A stretch of DNA of 16,526 nt from Aureococcus anophagefferens (lineage: Eukaryota > Sar > Pelagophyceae > Pelagomonadales > Pelagomonadaceae). The stretch spans positions 2,937,872 through 2,954,397 of the forward strand of contig NW_008705565.1 of NCBI RefSeq assembly GCF_000186865.1, read 5' to 3'. Each line of letters opens with the position of its first letter. Within the stretch, counting starts at the first letter, position 1. Of the stretch, positions 16,101-16,526 are shown piece by piece. Below the pieces are notes generated by a model that was not told where the DNA came from, did not search any database, and saw only the letters and a program-made list of their open reading frames with translations. The position numbers were made by a program, and so were the translations under genes.

Positions 16101-16526
16101 GCGGCTTCCCCGCGGGGGCCGCCCGGAGCCGCGCGGCGGCGGAGCCGCGGTCCGCGCCGCGCGCGGACGCGGACGCGGGCCGGCCGGCGCGCGCGCGCGC
16201 GGACCGCGGCTCGTCGAGCGTCGCCGCGTCGCCGCCGCCGGCCCGGCGCGCGTCGGCCATGCGCCGCGCGTTCGCCGCCGTCCGCCGCGCGCCCGCGTCC
16301 GCGTCGCCGCCGCCGAGGAGCGCGGCCCCGAGGCCGAGGTCGCGCGCCAACCCGTCGACGGTCGCGCCGGCGGCGTCCTCGGCGGCGGCCCCGGGCGCCT
16401 CCGCCCGCTCCGCGCTCGCCGTCGCCCGGGGCGCCTCCCCGCCGGCGGCGGACCGCGGGGGCGCCCGCGCCGTCGCGCCGCCCGACGAGGACTGGCCCGC
16501 GTCGCCGCGCGACGGCGCGCGGGCCG
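13157..16526 (-). CDS. Large GAF-domain protein, 5' end outside the window
   Basis: At least 1085 residues can be read. The frame is open to the right edge with no upstream in-frame ATG near it, so the start lies beyond 16526; it stops at TAA 13159-13157. The N-terminal third is a disordered Ala/Arg/Pro region with an 84-base internal repeat (16010-16025 and 16094-16109, coding KPRPR...AGR). A basic coiled-coil-like stretch follows (KRERRAAAAERKRRAAEER, about 15600-15690), then an acidic helix (TDEEMLEETPEAVDALQLL). A GAF domain starts at about 14960 (VDLYHLFDEYLRGLCDIA, GLAGACFTTQEILVVADV). It is interrupted by an apparent intron and resumes with DATSALAAPVPGRLGVAVFYN. Behind it come the RRESL array, an Ala/Gly repeat and a Cys/Leu-containing end (DDYVVLCLTRVTSYLLAWA). 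GAF domains bind cyclic nucleotides, other small ligands or partners. No catalytic output domain is visible, so it may be a regulatory or scaffold protein. Confidence 0.75.
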   Translation of the reverse strand, partial: GPRAVARRRGPVLVGRRDGAGAPAVRRRRGGAPGDGERGAGGGARGRRRGRRRRDRRRVGARPRPRGRAPRRRRRGRGRAADGGERAAHGRRAPGRRRRRGDARRAAVRARARRPARVRVRARRGPRLRRRAAPGGPRGEAAAADGRPAPRRGRGGARRRAARGGAAEAAAAGRGARPRRRRRRRARGGRRRARRGARRGAPLGRRAARLRAARARAPGRGRRRRRRQGPGQRPHVHVQAVPGQREDRRVVGALRGAPARPGLRVAPRRRPRARQGDARGRPGQAGAPRGRRGEEAARRRGAGGDAGLGRPRELAGVGLRAALVEGRGRARRGVAPRRAARRRRAARRLHDAPVAAELEVGGEAVQEARARRVVRRRGRRPPRRAREAERGRGVGAAVDARGHRPAGPRVPAAPAAARDRRRRRRRRRRPAAERRRRRAARRRRRARRRRPRRRGRAAAARGVGGRGRRGGAARGRRGARAVHGRGDARGDARGRRRAPAALHGAPAGRGRAARRRDGRRDRRPLPPLRRVPPGPLRHRQNGGRGPLRPRRVQVPARAPLARAPRAARRRRRRRRARADRAPHLPRPRRRGPRRRVLHDAGDPRRRRRRRRRLLLPPRGPAAALGAGTGRDAPDASPGRFPRVSAESWTSGHLSERSRSGDAPSGTRARGAPASERRRIARVPPRRHYDATSALAAPVPGRLGVAVFYNRVAPARLEGGADPLAGALPDELTHAAIRRASTRRRESLRRESLRRESLRRESLRRDSPASCADSDEEDEAVRSALAADGEPPVLRRLRSSFQRARAAAAPGRRLGDGPRGARGSLTKTVRMTERGASSFVARRAARDEGAPAALGLAVDSAKLGFVVSAADLERSRRAARDDADEAAAAREAAAATAAAAAAVADRGGARPSVASRLRTLAPPRASGGAAAAAASGGAAAAASGGAAAAASGGAAAAAASGGAAAAPARLRKNTTLGILDGLTSSRAPARVAPAPAGRGGPAYGAFQAGDDYVVLCLTRVTSYLLAWADTLQPLEDAAPPGGARPPPEPAPGGAAGGASHFDMASGLLDMMAPKRATIGYARDDLATQAARVEAKHRQAAREEGRSGAFLVWGDAHEGGDGGS
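13630..13762 (-). repeat. Ala/Gly repeat, five copies of SGGAAAA(A)
   Basis: Five copies of Ser-Gly-Gly followed by four to six Ala are encoded by 24- or 27-base units built on GCCGCCCCGCC and GACGCGGCC. Third-base differences between units show it is older than the RRESL array. It is probably a flexible linker. Confidence 0.85.
14228..14299 (-). repeat. 15-base tandem array encoding RRESL x4 plus RRDS
   Basis: Four identical 15-base units (14240-14299) encode RRESL four times, followed by RRDS (14228-14239). The units are identical at the DNA level, so the array is recent or kept homogeneous. RRxS is the consensus for PKA-type basophilic kinases, giving up to five regularly spaced candidate phosphosites just C-terminal to the GAF domain. 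Confidence 0.9.
14501..14610 (-). other. Probable intron within the GAF domain
   Basis: The two halves of the GAF domain are in different frames, and between them lies T-richer sequence that makes no sense as protein. One GT-AG solution is donor GTTTCC at 14610 and acceptor GGAG ending at 14501 (110 bases, phase 0). A second is donor GTTTCGG at 14599 and acceptor CCCAG ending at 14472 (128 bases, phase 2). Both restore the frame. A frameshift is the alternative. Confidence 0.55.

Noticed and set aside
1..16526. tRNA or rRNA genes
   Set aside because: I saw no cloverleaf with a TTCGANTC-type T-loop and no rRNA-like conserved block on either strand by eye.

Overview
The window looks like nuclear DNA of a very GC-rich, intron-poor unicellular eukaryote, most likely a microalga of the pelagophyte (Aureococcus-like) or another chromist type. 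That placement is inference. The support is a near full-length, intronless orthologue of the spliceosome subunit SF3B3, eukaryotic start contexts (A or G at -3, usually G at +4), no bacterial ribosome-binding sites or operons, long Ala/Arg/Gly-rich linkers, and codons ending almost always in G or C. Because codons avoid A/T so strongly, long open frames occur antisense to nearly every real gene, and these were set aside.

Layout, left to right. Positions 1-780 hold a coding remnant split over three plus-strand frames. Positions 916-3531 (+) encode an 871-residue protein of unknown function with a Pro/Ala-rich linker, a basic nuclear-signal-like motif and a possible C-terminal UBA-like helix bundle. 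A broken copy of its 3' end lies about 240 bp downstream. A 41-codon secretory-leader-like ORF (3888-4013, +) ends on the same CTAG that ends a secreted or Golgi glycosyltransferase-like gene (4010-5164, -). A 336-bp divergent intergenic region follows, with splice-donor-like motifs and a short upstream ORF. Then comes a Cys/Met-metabolism PLP enzyme (5501-6694, +). It converges on SF3B3 (6859-10497, -) across a GC-only low-complexity spacer.

The interval 10498-11488 holds the SF3B3 promoter region, with two tandem E2F-type sites, and a compact structure that looks like a non-autonomous transposable element: near-perfect 23-bp terminal inverted repeats immediately flanked by a 6-bp direct repeat CTGTAG, filled with a CGGCACGGGC-type minisatellite. 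Short exon-like fragments follow. An NHL-repeat beta-propeller protein with a putative nuclear signal is at 11489-12793 (-). A palindrome-bearing, AT-richer spacer separates it from a large GAF-domain protein (13157 to beyond 16526, -). This gene carries the only intron I can argue for in coding sequence and a four-fold RRESL tandem array that resembles basophilic-kinase sites.

The genes do not form an obvious pathway; this looks like ordinary dense algal gene packing. The most unusual items are the TIR/direct-repeat element at 10741-11078, the RRESL array in a GAF protein, the duplicated 3' end of the unknown gene, and the possible uORF/splicing control ahead of the sulfur amino-acid enzyme.
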